The notes beneath the pieces are model-generated. The model ran no database searches, was not told the origin of the DNA, and saw nothing but the letters and a program-made list of their open reading frames with translations. From an uncultured Litoreibacter sp. (GTDB lineage: Bacteria; Pseudomonadota; Alphaproteobacteria; Rhodobacterales; Rhodobacteraceae): 64,000 nt of DNA. Below, piece after piece: positions 26,871 to 35,743 of this stretch. The stretch is taken from positions 62,001-126,000 of the forward strand of contig CANLOU010000001.1 in assembly GCA_947492995.1 (NCBI GenBank), written 5' to 3'. The first letter of the stretch is position 1. Each line of letters starts with the position of its first letter. The position numbers were made by a program, and so were the translations under genes.

Positions 26871-27491
26871 TTAGTTCTGCGCGTAGTATTCGATCACGAG
26901 GTTTGGTTCCATCATGACAGGGTATGGCACGTCGCCCAGACCCGGGGTGCGCACAAAGGTCGCTGTCATTTTGGAGTGGTCCGCCTCGATATACTCAGGC
27001 ACGTCGCGCTCGGCCAGTTGGGTGGCCTCCAGCAAAGCAACCATCTGCTTGGAGCGGTCACGCACTTCCACAACGTCGCCTTCTTTGACGCGGTAGGAGG
27101 GGATGTTCACCTTCTTGCCGTTCACACGGACATGGCCGTGGTTCACAAACTGGCGGGCTGCGAAAACGGTGGCCACGAACTTGGCGCGGTACACAACCGC
27201 GTCCAGACGGCGCTCCAGCAGACCAATCAGGTTCTCGCCGGTGTCGCCTTTGACACGGGCCGCTTCGGAATAGATGCGCTTGAACTGTTTCTCGGTCAGG
27301 TCGCCGTAATAGCCTTTCAGCTTCTGCTTGGCGCGCAGCTGCAGGCCGAAATCCGACAATTTGCCCTTGCGGCGCTGGCCGTGCTGGCCGGGGCCATATT
27401 CGCGACGGTTGACTGGGGATTTTGGACGACCCCAGATGTTTTCGCCCATCCGGCGGTCAATTTTGTATTTGGCAGCGGTACGTTTGGTCAT
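26871..27491 (-). CDS. rpsD: 30S ribosomal protein S4
   Basis: This 206-residue primary 16S rRNA-binding protein has [21 protein letters not shown] at its N-terminus, which is typical of alphaproteobacterial S4, and an S4 RNA-binding domain ([35 protein letters not shown]). The ATG follows AAGGAG. It is a monocistronic gene here, with its own leader (about 140 bp) and terminator, rather than in the alpha ribosomal operon. This is usual for alphaproteobacteria. Confidence 0.98.
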   Translation of the reverse strand: MTKRTAAKYKIDRRMGENIWGRPKSPVNRREYGPGQHGQRRKGKLSDFGLQLRAKQKLKGYYGDLTEKQFKRIYSEAARVKGDTGENLIGLLERRLDAVVYRAKFVATVFAARQFVNHGHVRVNGKKVNIPSYRVKEGDVVEVRDRSKQMVALLEATQLAERDVPEYIEADHSKMTATFVRTPGLGDVPYPVMMEPNLVIEYYAQN

Positions 27492-27631
27492 ACGCTGATC
27501 TCCTTCTAAAGAGCCCCGAGGGGCGTGAAGGGCGTTGTCCTCTTCCCGGATTTTGCCGGAATGACAGGGTTCCCCTTGCGGGGTCCACCAACACCAATGA
27601 AACGCGGCTTATAAACCCGCCCCCCACAGAG

Positions 27632-28354
27632 TCAACCGCTGCTTTGCCTGCGGAAATCGCTCAGATGAATGTTGCTCGGCGACCGCAACGCCACAACGGC
27701 GACCCCCAACAAAACAATCACGCTGATGAGGACCCAGATCGCGCCCCACAAGGCCTCCGTGCCGCCCACCTGAGCCGCGATGCTGGCGGCGTCGCTCATG
27801 ACGCCGGGCGGCCGGACGCCGCGATAGGTGATCGTGTCCACCGCGATGTCCCACGGCACGTAAAGCATGCTCGCCAGCCCGATCACCCGTAGCAGCAAAT
27901 CCGACACCGCATGTGGCAGCAACACCGCCACCAGAAACGCCACGCAGGCCGTGCCCAGCGTGAAAAGCAGGGAAAACGCGTCGCGGATGTAAAGCGCCGC
28001 CAAAATCGTCAGAACCCCCCCCATACCAAACAAAATGGCCCGGTCCGCACCCGATTTCAAAGCGGCCAGAAACAGCCCCACGCCAATCAGCAACGATCCC
28101 AGATACCCCGCGGTCGAGACCCAGAACCGGTTGCCGCCGCGCGACCACATCACCCCGCCCTGCCGCGCGTTCACCTCAATCGAAATCACCTCGCCGCCCG
28201 TGGCAATCGCCACAAAGGCATGCGCCGCTTCATGGAAAAACACGACCAGAATTTTCAGGGGCACCACAACGGGCGTCTGCCACAGGGCAAAGACCAGCGC
28301 GGTCAGCGCAAACAGCTGCCAATGGCCGATGCAAAACGCCTTAAACCGGGTCAC
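27632..28354 (-). CDS. M50 family metallopeptidase-like membrane protein
   Basis: This 240-residue polytopic protein has the zinc-protease motif HEAAH within LVVFFHEAAHAFVAIATGG (about 36-54). Five to six hydrophobic segments and a downstream Asp in the SDLLLRVIG / VPWDIAVDTITYRG region could supply the third ligand. The family includes site-2-type proteases that cut inside membranes. It starts at a GTG (28354) overlapping the stop of the Hint-domain gene (GTGA), so the two are translationally coupled. The target is unknown. Confidence 0.82.
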   Translation of the reverse strand: MTRFKAFCIGHWQLFALTALVFALWQTPVVVPLKILVVFFHEAAHAFVAIATGGEVISIEVNARQGGVMWSRGGNRFWVSTAGYLGSLLIGVGLFLAALKSGADRAILFGMGGVLTILAALYIRDAFSLLFTLGTACVAFLVAVLLPHAVSDLLLRVIGLASMLYVPWDIAVDTITYRGVRPPGVMSDAASIAAQVGGTEALWGAIWVLISVIVLLGVAVVALRSPSNIHLSDFRRQSSG

Positions 28355-29427
28355 ACCAATTCATGCAGCAAAATGGCCGCCTCGGGCTTCTTGAGGTTGC
28401 GCCGCGCGAACGGCCCATAGCTGTGCAAATCCAGCGCCACATGCGGGAACAGCTGCAGCAGCTCGTCGCGCTGCGCAGGCGCGATGGTTTTCAGGGTGGT
28501 GTTGGCGGGGTGGAAGCTTTCGGTCGGCACGTTGTTGGCCCACAGGATCTGATGCTGGGCCAGCGCAAGGTGGATATAGGTCACCTCTTGGACGCTGTGG
28601 TCGACAAAAATCGAATGATCGTTGACCATGTCCCGCGCCGAGATCAGCACCTCGGGCGCATTGAACAGCGCCTGCGCGGTCGCGCCCTCATAAAGCATCC
28701 GGTGATGCGGAGAGACCAGCAAGTCCCCGTCAGGCACATCCGTGTTCAGCGCCCCCATGCGAATGCGCACGGGCCGCAGCTCGGGCATAGCATAGAGCCG
28801 CGCGCCGGTGATCCGCCGCTCCCCGATCCACAAAATTTCCTGCACGCCATTGTCGCGGGTTTGCACATGGTCGCCCGGCTCCAGCGTCTCCACCAGCTTG
28901 TTGCCGTCTTGGGTGCGGATGCGTGTGCCGGCGGTAAAGCAGATGACGTCGCCGCCGAAATCGGTGCTGCGATGCACCACGGTGTCCTCGGGCGGCACCC
29001 GCACGACCTTGTAGGGGCGTCCCGCCACGGGCACGCCTTCGGCGCACCACAAAAGCGACTTGCCCGCGCCGGGCGCTTCAATCTCGATCATGGTGAACTG
29101 GCTGTCCCCATCCGAGATCAAAAATCCCTGCAGCGCGTCATCATGGGGCAAGGCCACCGGATCTTGGGCAAAGTCTTGGGCAATATCTTGCGCAAGCGGC
29201 AAATCCATCCGCCGTTTCACGGCCCGCGCCACCCGCGTCCGCAGCGCGTCATGGCCCAGGGAGGTCCCCAATAGAAGTGTGGATTGCGGTCCGTCCAATC
29301 GAACCGCGTCGCCCTGCCAACTCCAAACCTGTCCTAAACGGGGGCGCTGCGCGGTCGTTGCCGGGGCGCCGTCCAAACTGGTTTGATCCGAGGTCAGGAC
29401 ATACGTGCCGCCAAAGCCCGTGCCCAT
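28351..29427 (-). CDS. Hint (hedgehog/intein-like) domain protein
   Basis: This 358-residue protein has an N-terminal region of about 160 residues with no recognised fold. A Hint domain then starts at the catalytic cysteine of ICFTAGTRIRTQDG and continues with LVETLEPGDHVQTRDNG and LLVSPHHRML. Such Hint_2 proteins are numerous in Rhodobacteraceae, usually with secreted or RTX-like partners, and may self-cleave. I see no signal peptide and no calcium repeats. It is coupled by a 4-base overlap to the M50 peptidase gene downstream. Confidence 0.88.
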   Translation of the reverse strand: MGTGFGGTYVLTSDQTSLDGAPATTAQRPRLGQVWSWQGDAVRLDGPQSTLLLGTSLGHDALRTRVARAVKRRMDLPLAQDIAQDFAQDPVALPHDDALQGFLISDGDSQFTMIEIEAPGAGKSLLWCAEGVPVAGRPYKVVRVPPEDTVVHRSTDFGGDVICFTAGTRIRTQDGNKLVETLEPGDHVQTRDNGVQEILWIGERRITGARLYAMPELRPVRIRMGALNTDVPDGDLLVSPHHRMLYEGATAQALFNAPEVLISARDMVNDHSIFVDHSVQEVTYIHLALAQHQILWANNVPTESFHPANTTLKTIAPAQRDELLQLFPHVALDLHSYGPFARRNLKKPEAAILLHELV

Positions 29428-29614
29428 CGCCTGTTACCTGCTCAAGTTTTTTATTATCGTTGTCGTCTTTTTTCGACGTTAGCCGACATGAGGCCCGCTG
29501 CCTAGCCGCTTGATCCTACACCGAAAAACCGCGAGTCGTTTTTGCCACAACCCCGGCCTCCATGGCTCTGACCCCCAGTTTCATCTTGGCAAAAATACCT
29601 GCCCCGCAGGGCCG
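29428..29614. other. 187-bp spacer between oxoprolinase and Hint genes
   Basis: This spacer is downstream of the oxoprolinase gene and upstream of the Hint gene. It contains the tract GGCAAAAATACCTGCCCCGC at 29588, which resembles the AAAATATCC part of the repeated intergenic element, with a weak GCCCC/GGGC stem. The promoter of the Hint-M50 operon should lie here. No gene is seen. Confidence 0.4.
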
Positions 29615-32600
29615 CTACGCCTCAGGCGTGCCCCAGCCGCCGCCCGCAGGTGTCTGCATCTCAATCGCCTCGCCTGCGGCCAGATCGGCCTCGTCATTGC
29701 CCTTCAGGCGCTGCCGCGTTCCATCCAGCCGCAGCACGTCATCCACCCCCGGCGCGCCATCCTCACCACCATGTTTGCCATGCGCACGCGTGATGCGGTG
29801 GCAAGACAGCGTCGTCACTTTGACATCCTCCAGAAAGCGCAGGCACCGGATCACCCCGTCGCCGCCGCGCCATTTCCCTGCGCCACCTGACCCGCGCCGA
29901 ATTTCGAACCGTTCCAACCGCACGGGAAACCGCGTCTCCAAAATCTCGGGGTCGGTCATCAACGTGTTGGTCATATGCACCTGCACCGCCGATTGCCCGT
30001 CAAACCCCGGCCCCGCACCGGTGCCGCCTGCGATGGTCTCGTAATTCTGAAACCGTTCATTGCCCCAGACAAAATTGTTCATCGTGGCTTGGCTTCCGGC
30101 AATCACATCCAGCGCACCCAGCAAGCAATCGCACATCGACTGGCTCACTTCGGTATTTCCAGAAATCACCGCCGCCGGAGGGCGCGGGTTTATCATCGTC
30201 CCCTCGGGCGCAATAATCGTCAGCGGCGTCAGGCAACCCTCATTCAGCGGAATGTCGGAGCCCACCAGCAGCCGGAACACATATAAGACCACCGCATTAC
30301 ACACTGCTCTGGGGGCGTTGTAATTGTTGGCGCGCTGCTCGGACGTGCCGGTCCAGTCAATCACCGCCTCGCCCTTCTCGGCGTCGACCGTCACCTTGAC
30401 GCGGATCACCTGCCCCTCATCCAGCGGGTATTCAAACGATCCCGATTTCAGTTTGCCAACGACCCTGCGAACCGAGGCCTCCGCATTCGCCTGCACATGC
30501 CCCATATAGGCCAGCACCGTCTCCAGCCCAAAATTGTCCACCATCCGGTGGACCTCGCGAATACCCGTCGCATTGGCCGCCACCTGCGCCTCCAGATCGC
30601 GCATGTTCTCATCGACGTTGCGGCACGGAAATTTACCAGACCTTAACAATTCCCGCGTGGCCTGTTCCCTGAGGGAACCGCCATCCACCAGCCTGAAATT
30701 GTCGATCACCACGCCCTCTTCCTCGATATGGGTGCTGTCAGGCGGGGCCGACCCCGGCGTCCTGCCGCCAATATCCGCGTGATGCCCGCGCGAGCCCACA
30801 TAAAACAGGATCGTCTCGCCTGTCTTGTCAAAGACGGGCGTAATTACCGTGACATCCGGCAAATGCGTGCCGCCGTTATAGGGGTTGTTCAGCATGAATG
30901 CGTCGCCGGGTTTCATCGCGCCTTTGTTCAGCTCCGCCACCTTGCGCACGGAATCCGACATAGACCCCAGATGCACCGGCACATGCGGCGCGTTGGCGAC
31001 CAAAGCACCCGTTGCGTCGAACAGCGCACAGGAGAAATCAAAGCGTTCCTTGATGTTCACCGACCACGCAGTGTTGGCCAAGGTGCTGCCCATTTGTTCT
31101 GCAATCGACATGAACAGGTTGTTGAACACTTCCAGCATCACCGGATCGGCCTGCGTGCCCAAGGCCGTCTCCCGCTGCATTTCCTCGGTGCGGCGCAGGA
31201 TCAGGTTGCCGCTCGCATCATGCTCCGCCGACCAGCCGGGTTCGACGATGTTGGTCCCCGTGGCCTCCGTGATGATTGCAGGGCCCTTGACCACTTGGCC
31301 TGTCGGCAGGTCCTCACGTTTGAACAGCGGAGTATCTTCACCGGACATGCGCACGCGGGCAAATGGCTCAGCGGTTCCCCGTGGGGAACCCGTGGCGTCG
31401 CTCAATGCGTCGCCCGCGCCGATGGCTTCGACCGAGAGCATGTCAATCAGCAGGTCCCCCTGCGGCGAGGCAAACCCGAACCGCGCGATATGCGCCGCCT
31501 CAAAGGCTTTGACCATGTCACCCGGTTCCCCGCGGGGAACCGCCAGCGACTGGTGCGAGCCTTTGTATTTCAGATGCACCCGATGCTGCACGGTTATGAG
31601 GTCTTGCGCGACGCCCTGCCCCGCCACCTCCTCTGCGGCGTCTTGCGCCATCTCATCCAACCGCGCATTCGCCTTCGACGTGTCGGCAAGGGAGCCGTCA
31701 AACTGTTCTTCCCTGAGCGCACGAATATCCGCCAGCCCCATCCCAAAGGCGCTCAGAACGCCTGCAAACGGATGCAGGAAAACCGTCTTCATCCCCAGCG
31801 TGTCGGCAATCAGGCAGGCATGCTGCCCGCCCGCCCCGCCAAAACAATTCAGCGTGTAGCGCGTCACATCGTAGCCGCGTTCGACGCTGATCTTCTTGAT
31901 CGCGCGGGCCATGTTCTGCACCGCGATGCGCAGGAAGCCTTCGGCGGTTTCCTCAGGGGTCACCGCGGGGAACCCGGTGGCCTCGGCAATCTCGGCGGCG
32001 AGGGCTTTGAATTTTTGCGTGACGATGTCGATGTCCAAAGGCTGATCCGCTTTCGGCCCAAAGATCGCGGGGAAATGATCGGGGTTCAGCTTGCCCAACA
32101 TGACGTTGCAATCGGTCACCGTCAGCGGCCCGCCACGGCGGTAACATGCAGGGCCTGGATCAGCGCCAGCACTTTCGGGACCAACCTGATAGCGCCCATC
32201 GCGGAAGGTCAGAATGGACCCGCCGCCAGCGGCGACCGTATGGATATTCATCATCGGCGCGCGCATGCGCACGCCTGCAACCTCGGTCTCGAAGCTGCGT
32301 TCATACTCTCCAGCGTAGTGGCACACATCCGTCGAGGTGCCGCCCATGTCGAACCCGATCAGCTTGTCGAAGCCCGCCGCTTGCGCGGTCTTGACCATGC
32401 CCACCACCCCACCAGCGGGGCCGGACAGAATGGCGTCGCGGCCCTGGAACAGCCGGGCATCCGTTAACCCGCCGTTAGATTGCATGAAGAAAAGCTTAGC
32501 GTCCCCCAATGCGCCCGCGACCTGATCCACGTAGCGGCGCAGGATGGGGGAGAGGTAGGCGTCCACCACCGTGGTGTCGCCGCGGCCCACCAGCTTGATG

Positions 32601-33187
32601 AGTTTGGAGGTTGCAGAGGAAGTGGAGACCTGGGTGAAGCCGATTTCTTTGGCGATTTCCGCGATACGGTCCTCATGCACGGGGTTGAGATAGGCATGCA
32701 TCAGCGCGATGGCAACGCCGCGCATGCCGGCGTTGAAAGCCGCTTCAAGCGGCTTGCGCACCGCGTCTTCATCAAGCGGCACTATCTCGATGCCAGCGGC
32801 ATCCAAACGACCGGGAACCTCGGCAACATCGGCGTAGAGCAGCTCCGGCAGGATAATCTCGAGGTCAAACAGGCGGGGCCGGTTCTGGTAGCCAATTCTT
32901 AACAGGTCGCGCAGGCCTTCGTTTATCAGCAGCAAGGTCGGGTCGCCCTTGCGTTCCAGCAGCGCGTTGGTGGCCACGGTGGTGCCCATTTTCACCGCCT
33001 CAATCTGCCCCTCCGGCAGCGCGTCCTGCGCACTCAATCCCAGCGCCCGGCGCACGCCTTCAACGGCCGCATCCGCGTATTGCTCCGGGCTCTCGCTGAG
33101 CAGTTTCAGCTTGTCGAACCCGCCATCTGGGCGCTTTGCCACCACATCCGTGAAGGTGCCGCCACGATCTACCCAGAACTGCCACAT
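29615..33187 (-). CDS. 5-oxoprolinase (fused HyuA-HyuB type)
   Basis: This 1190-residue cytosolic enzyme hydrolyses 5-oxo-L-proline to glutamate with ATP, as in the glutathione cycle. The HyuA-like half (about 1-680) begins WVDRGGTFTDVVAKRPDG and holds the ATPase-fold signature LIGFDMGGTSTDVCHYAGEYE. The HyuB-like half (about 700-1190) has NAPHVPVHLGSMSDSVR and MLNNPYNGGTHLPDV. The fused layout matches eukaryotic-type 5-oxoprolinase, but hydantoinase activity cannot be excluded. It starts 6 bp after modC. Three or four GGTTCCC/GGGAACC palindromes lie inside the gene. Confidence 0.9.
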   Translation of the reverse strand: MWQFWVDRGGTFTDVVAKRPDGGFDKLKLLSESPEQYADAAVEGVRRALGLSAQDALPEGQIEAVKMGTTVATNALLERKGDPTLLLINEGLRDLLRIGYQNRPRLFDLEIILPELLYADVAEVPGRLDAAGIEIVPLDEDAVRKPLEAAFNAGMRGVAIALMHAYLNPVHEDRIAEIAKEIGFTQVSTSSATSKLIKLVGRGDTTVVDAYLSPILRRYVDQVAGALGDAKLFFMQSNGGLTDARLFQGRDAILSGPAGGVVGMVKTAQAAGFDKLIGFDMGGTSTDVCHYAGEYERSFETEVAGVRMRAPMMNIHTVAAGGGSILTFRDGRYQVGPESAGADPGPACYRRGGPLTVTDCNVMLGKLNPDHFPAIFGPKADQPLDIDIVTQKFKALAAEIAEATGFPAVTPEETAEGFLRIAVQNMARAIKKISVERGYDVTRYTLNCFGGAGGQHACLIADTLGMKTVFLHPFAGVLSAFGMGLADIRALREEQFDGSLADTSKANARLDEMAQDAAEEVAGQGVAQDLITVQHRVHLKYKGSHQSLAVPRGEPGDMVKAFEAAHIARFGFASPQGDLLIDMLSVEAIGAGDALSDATGSPRGTAEPFARVRMSGEDTPLFKREDLPTGQVVKGPAIITEATGTNIVEPGWSAEHDASGNLILRRTEEMQRETALGTQADPVMLEVFNNLFMSIAEQMGSTLANTAWSVNIKERFDFSCALFDATGALVANAPHVPVHLGSMSDSVRKVAELNKGAMKPGDAFMLNNPYNGGTHLPDVTVITPVFDKTGETILFYVGSRGHHADIGGRTPGSAPPDSTHIEEEGVVIDNFRLVDGGSLREQATRELLRSGKFPCRNVDENMRDLEAQVAANATGIREVHRMVDNFGLETVLAYMGHVQANAEASVRRVVGKLKSGSFEYPLDEGQVIRVKVTVDAEKGEAVIDWTGTSEQRANNYNAPRAVCNAVVLYVFRLLVGSDIPLNEGCLTPLTIIAPEGTMINPRPPAAVISGNTEVSQSMCDCLLGALDVIAGSQATMNNFVWGNERFQNYETIAGGTGAGPGFDGQSAVQVHMTNTLMTDPEILETRFPVRLERFEIRRGSGGAGKWRGGDGVIRCLRFLEDVKVTTLSCHRITRAHGKHGGEDGAPGVDDVLRLDGTRQRLKGNDEADLAAGEAIEMQTPAGGGWGTPEA
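30664..31542. repeat. GGTTCCCC/GGGGAACC palindromes within the oxoprolinase gene
   Basis: Three in-gene palindromes are seen: GTTCCC-TGA-GGGAAC (30664-30678), GGTTCCCC-GT-GGGGAACC (31373-31390) and the perfect 20-mer CGGTTCCCCGCGGGGAACCG (31523-31542). A decayed copy may lie near 31950-31976. They are read in different protein contexts (GGSLREQ, GSPRGTAEP, VPRGEPGD), and the frame stays open through all of them. A related form, GGTTCCCC-TTGC-GGGGTCC, is at 27568-27586 before rpsD. Confidence 0.75.
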
Positions 33188-33193
33188 GATGCG

Positions 33194-34285
33194 TTATCCC
33201 TTGTGTTGGCCGATATTGCCCGGCGCGACGGAAACGGTTTTAACCACCGCGTAACACTTGATGCCTTGCGCCAGTTTCAGTGCGCGGGCGGAGCGGCGGG
33301 TGATGCGGGCCACCAGCCGGTCCTCGCCGGATTTCAACGCGACGGCAACGCCGGGACCCGCGCCTTCGATAATTTCCGTCACCACTGCAGGCAGAATGTT
33401 GAGCGCCGACAACCCGTCGGGCTTGTCCTTAGACAGGATGATGTCAGTGGCAAGGATGCGGACACGCAGCTGCGTGCCGTTTTCCGCATTCAATTTCGGC
33501 AGCAGGAGCTTTCCGGCGGAGGTGGCGAGCTCGCTCAACCCGTCACCCGCATCTTGCGACTTGATCTCGGCGCTCAGAACCGCACCCGCCTCGCGCACGC
33601 CGATGTCAGGGACGGCGGCTGGGTCGGACAGGATATCAGCAGCGGGGCCTTGGCGAATGGCCTTGCCGTTCTTCATCAGCACCAGCGTGTCGGCGAGGCG
33701 GGCGACCTCGGCCATTGAATGTGAGACATAGAAGATTTGCGTGCCCGAGAAGCGGTGGAGCGCATCGAGATAGGGCAGAATTTCGTCGCGGCGGGCTTGG
33801 TCGAGAGACGCCAGCGGCTCGTCCATCAGCAGAACCTGCGGGGCGGACATGAGCGCGCGACCGATGGCAACACGTTGGGCCTCGCCGCCGGACAGGTCGC
33901 GTGGGTAGCGGTCCAGCAGGTGAGCCATGCCGAGCATCTCGGTGATGGGATCGAGGGGGATGTCGTCATCCGTGAACTGCGCAGGATATTCGAGGTTGGC
34001 ACGAACGGTCTTGGTTGGGAACAGCCGCGCATCTTGGAAGACGTAGCCGATGTGGCGGAGATGGGGTCTGACGTTCGTGCCGTTGGCCGTGTCCGTGAGG
34101 ACCCGGTCGCCGATCTTGATGAAGGCGTCGTCGGGCTGCGTCAGCCCTGCGATGGCGTTGATGACACTGGTTTTGCCCGCGCCGGACGGCCCGAAAAGCG
34201 CGGTGACGCCAGCGGGGCCTTGCAAGTCAACGTTGAGGCGGAAGTCGCCCAAGCGTTGGTTGATGCGGATGTGAAAATCGGTCAT
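33194..34285 (-). CDS. modC: Molybdate ABC transporter ATPase ModC
   Basis: This 363-residue ATPase starts at the ATG at 34285, overlapping the modB stop (ATGA). It has Walker A GPSGAGKT at 32-39, the signature LSGGEAQRVAIGRAL, Walker B VLLMDEPLASLD, and a C-terminal molybdate-binding MOP domain (about 290-363, LNILPAVVTEIIEGAG). It powers ModB to import molybdate for molybdoenzymes. The next gene on the strand, the oxoprolinase, starts 6 bp later. Confidence 0.96.
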   Translation of the reverse strand: MTDFHIRINQRLGDFRLNVDLQGPAGVTALFGPSGAGKTSVINAIAGLTQPDDAFIKIGDRVLTDTANGTNVRPHLRHIGYVFQDARLFPTKTVRANLEYPAQFTDDDIPLDPITEMLGMAHLLDRYPRDLSGGEAQRVAIGRALMSAPQVLLMDEPLASLDQARRDEILPYLDALHRFSGTQIFYVSHSMAEVARLADTLVLMKNGKAIRQGPAADILSDPAAVPDIGVREAGAVLSAEIKSQDAGDGLSELATSAGKLLLPKLNAENGTQLRVRILATDIILSKDKPDGLSALNILPAVVTEIIEGAGPGVAVALKSGEDRLVARITRRSARALKLAQGIKCYAVVKTVSVAPGNIGQHKG

Positions 34286-34959
34286 TTGCGGGCCGCCTTT
34301 TGGGCCAGCCATTCGGAGGCCAGCAGCGCGGCAACCGCGATGATGACGGCGACGATTGTTAAGTTGATGGCGGAGCGTTCCGCGCCGGGAACCTGCAAGA
34401 AGGCGTAGATCGCCGAGGGCAGCGTGCGCGTTTCGCCGGGGATGGAGGCGACGAAGGTGATGGTCGCACCGAACTCGCCCAAGGCCTTGGCGAAGGCGAG
34501 GACCGCACCCGCGATGATGGCCGGGACGCACATAGGCAGGGTGATGGTGGTGAAGACTTTGAGCGGGGAGGCGCCCAGAGTTGTGGCGGCTTGTTCAAGT
34601 TTCGGATCGACAGCCTCGATCCCCAGCCGGATGGCGCGGACCATGAGGGGGAAGGCCATGATGGCGGCGGCCAGGACGGCTCCGGTCCATTTGAAGGCCA
34701 GCGTGATCCCGATCTTGGCCAGCAATGCCCCGATTGTGCCTTGGGTTCCAAAGGTCAGCAGCAGCAAGTAGCCCGTGACCACGGGTGGCAGGATCAAGGG
34801 CAGGTGGACCGCGGCGTTGAGGATTTGCTTGCCGGGGAAGGTTTTGCGGGCCAGCGCGTGGGCCACGTAGATGGCCAGCGGCAGACTGAGGATGGTCGCG
34901 GTCAGCGCCACCTGCAGCGACAGGGCGATGGCCTGCCATTCTTCGGGGCCGAGGGTCAT
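34282..34959 (-). CDS. modB: Molybdate ABC transporter permease ModB
   Basis: This 225-residue inner-membrane permease has five to six hydrophobic segments. The EAA loop, EQAATTLGASPLKVFTTITLP, is where ModC docks, and FAKALGEFGATITFVASIPGETRTL is a ModB hallmark. It begins immediately after the modA stop and overlaps modC by 4 bp. Confidence 0.96.
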   Translation of the reverse strand: MTLGPEEWQAIALSLQVALTATILSLPLAIYVAHALARKTFPGKQILNAAVHLPLILPPVVTGYLLLLTFGTQGTIGALLAKIGITLAFKWTGAVLAAAIMAFPLMVRAIRLGIEAVDPKLEQAATTLGASPLKVFTTITLPMCVPAIIAGAVLAFAKALGEFGATITFVASIPGETRTLPSAIYAFLQVPGAERSAINLTIVAVIIAVAALLASEWLAQKAARK

Positions 34960-35658
34960 TTACAGCACCGTGAAGCCCGCCGCTTGGAAGATTTGCGTGG
35001 CTTCCGGCGAGGTGAGGGCTTGGATTGTGTGGTCGTAGGCAGGGGACAGCGCGGCCATCGGGTAGGTGATGGGCGGGTGCAGGTCGGGGGCGAAGTGGTG
35101 CAGGATTTTGACGCGCGGGTCGGCCTTTGCGTCGGTGGCGTAGGTAACGGCGTAAGGGACTTCGCCGCGCGCGGCGAGGACCAAGGCCGCGCGGACATTG
35201 TCGGTCTCAATGATTTGAAGCTGGTCCCAGAGGCCCAATTTTTGAAATGCGGCTTTGCCGTATTGACCAGCGGGGACCGCGCCCACGAAGCCCATTGCAA
35301 TGCGGCCTTTTGGGGCGTTGCCCATATCCAGCGGCGGGTGGCCTTGGGGGCCTACGATGACAAGGGAATTGCCCAGCAGATCGCGGCGGGTTTCGGGGAT
35401 GATCTGCGGCGTCACCGCGTCCATCCACTGCGCGTTGGCGGAGATGAAGATGTCGGCGGGCGCGCCTTGCTGGATTTGGCGGGCCAGCGCCCCGCTGCCG
35501 CCATAGGCCAGCCGCAGGGGACTGACCTGCGCAGAGACCGCGTCGAGCACGGATTTCAGGCTGGCCGCGGCGAACACGGTAGGCACCTCGGACGCATAAG
35601 TCGGCGTGGCACACGCGGCGGCCCCGAGGGCTATCATATGGCGACGAGATATGAGCAT
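34960..35658 (-). CDS. modA: Molybdate-binding periplasmic protein ModA
   Basis: This 232-residue binding protein has an N-terminal signal that includes a twin arginine (MLISRRHMIALGAAACA, cleavage near ATPTYA-S), so Tat export is possible. The mature part VFAAASLKSVLDAVSAQ and FISANAQWMDAV is the usual oxyanion-binding lobe. The start ATG at 35658 is chosen for the signal peptide; a longer frame upstream is rejected. It heads modABC and is divergent from the dehydratase gene (85 bp). No ModE gene or clear Mo-box is seen. Confidence 0.94.
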   Translation of the reverse strand: MLISRRHMIALGAAACATPTYASEVPTVFAAASLKSVLDAVSAQVSPLRLAYGGSGALARQIQQGAPADIFISANAQWMDAVTPQIIPETRRDLLGNSLVIVGPQGHPPLDMGNAPKGRIAMGFVGAVPAGQYGKAAFQKLGLWDQLQIIETDNVRAALVLAARGEVPYAVTYATDAKADPRVKILHHFAPDLHPPITYPMAALSPAYDHTIQALTSPEATQIFQAAGFTVL

Positions 35659-35743
35659 CTTGGCGATTGTGACCTGCGGAGCGGCGGGCGCAAGCGTTAA
35701 ATCCGGGGTTGTGCGCGGGGTCTGGCGGCTTAGGGTCGGGGCC

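Noticed and set aside
30728-32467. 579-residue open frame opposite the oxoprolinase gene
   Set aside because: It is antisense to a clearly identified enzyme with all family motifs; the frame is a high-GC artefact.
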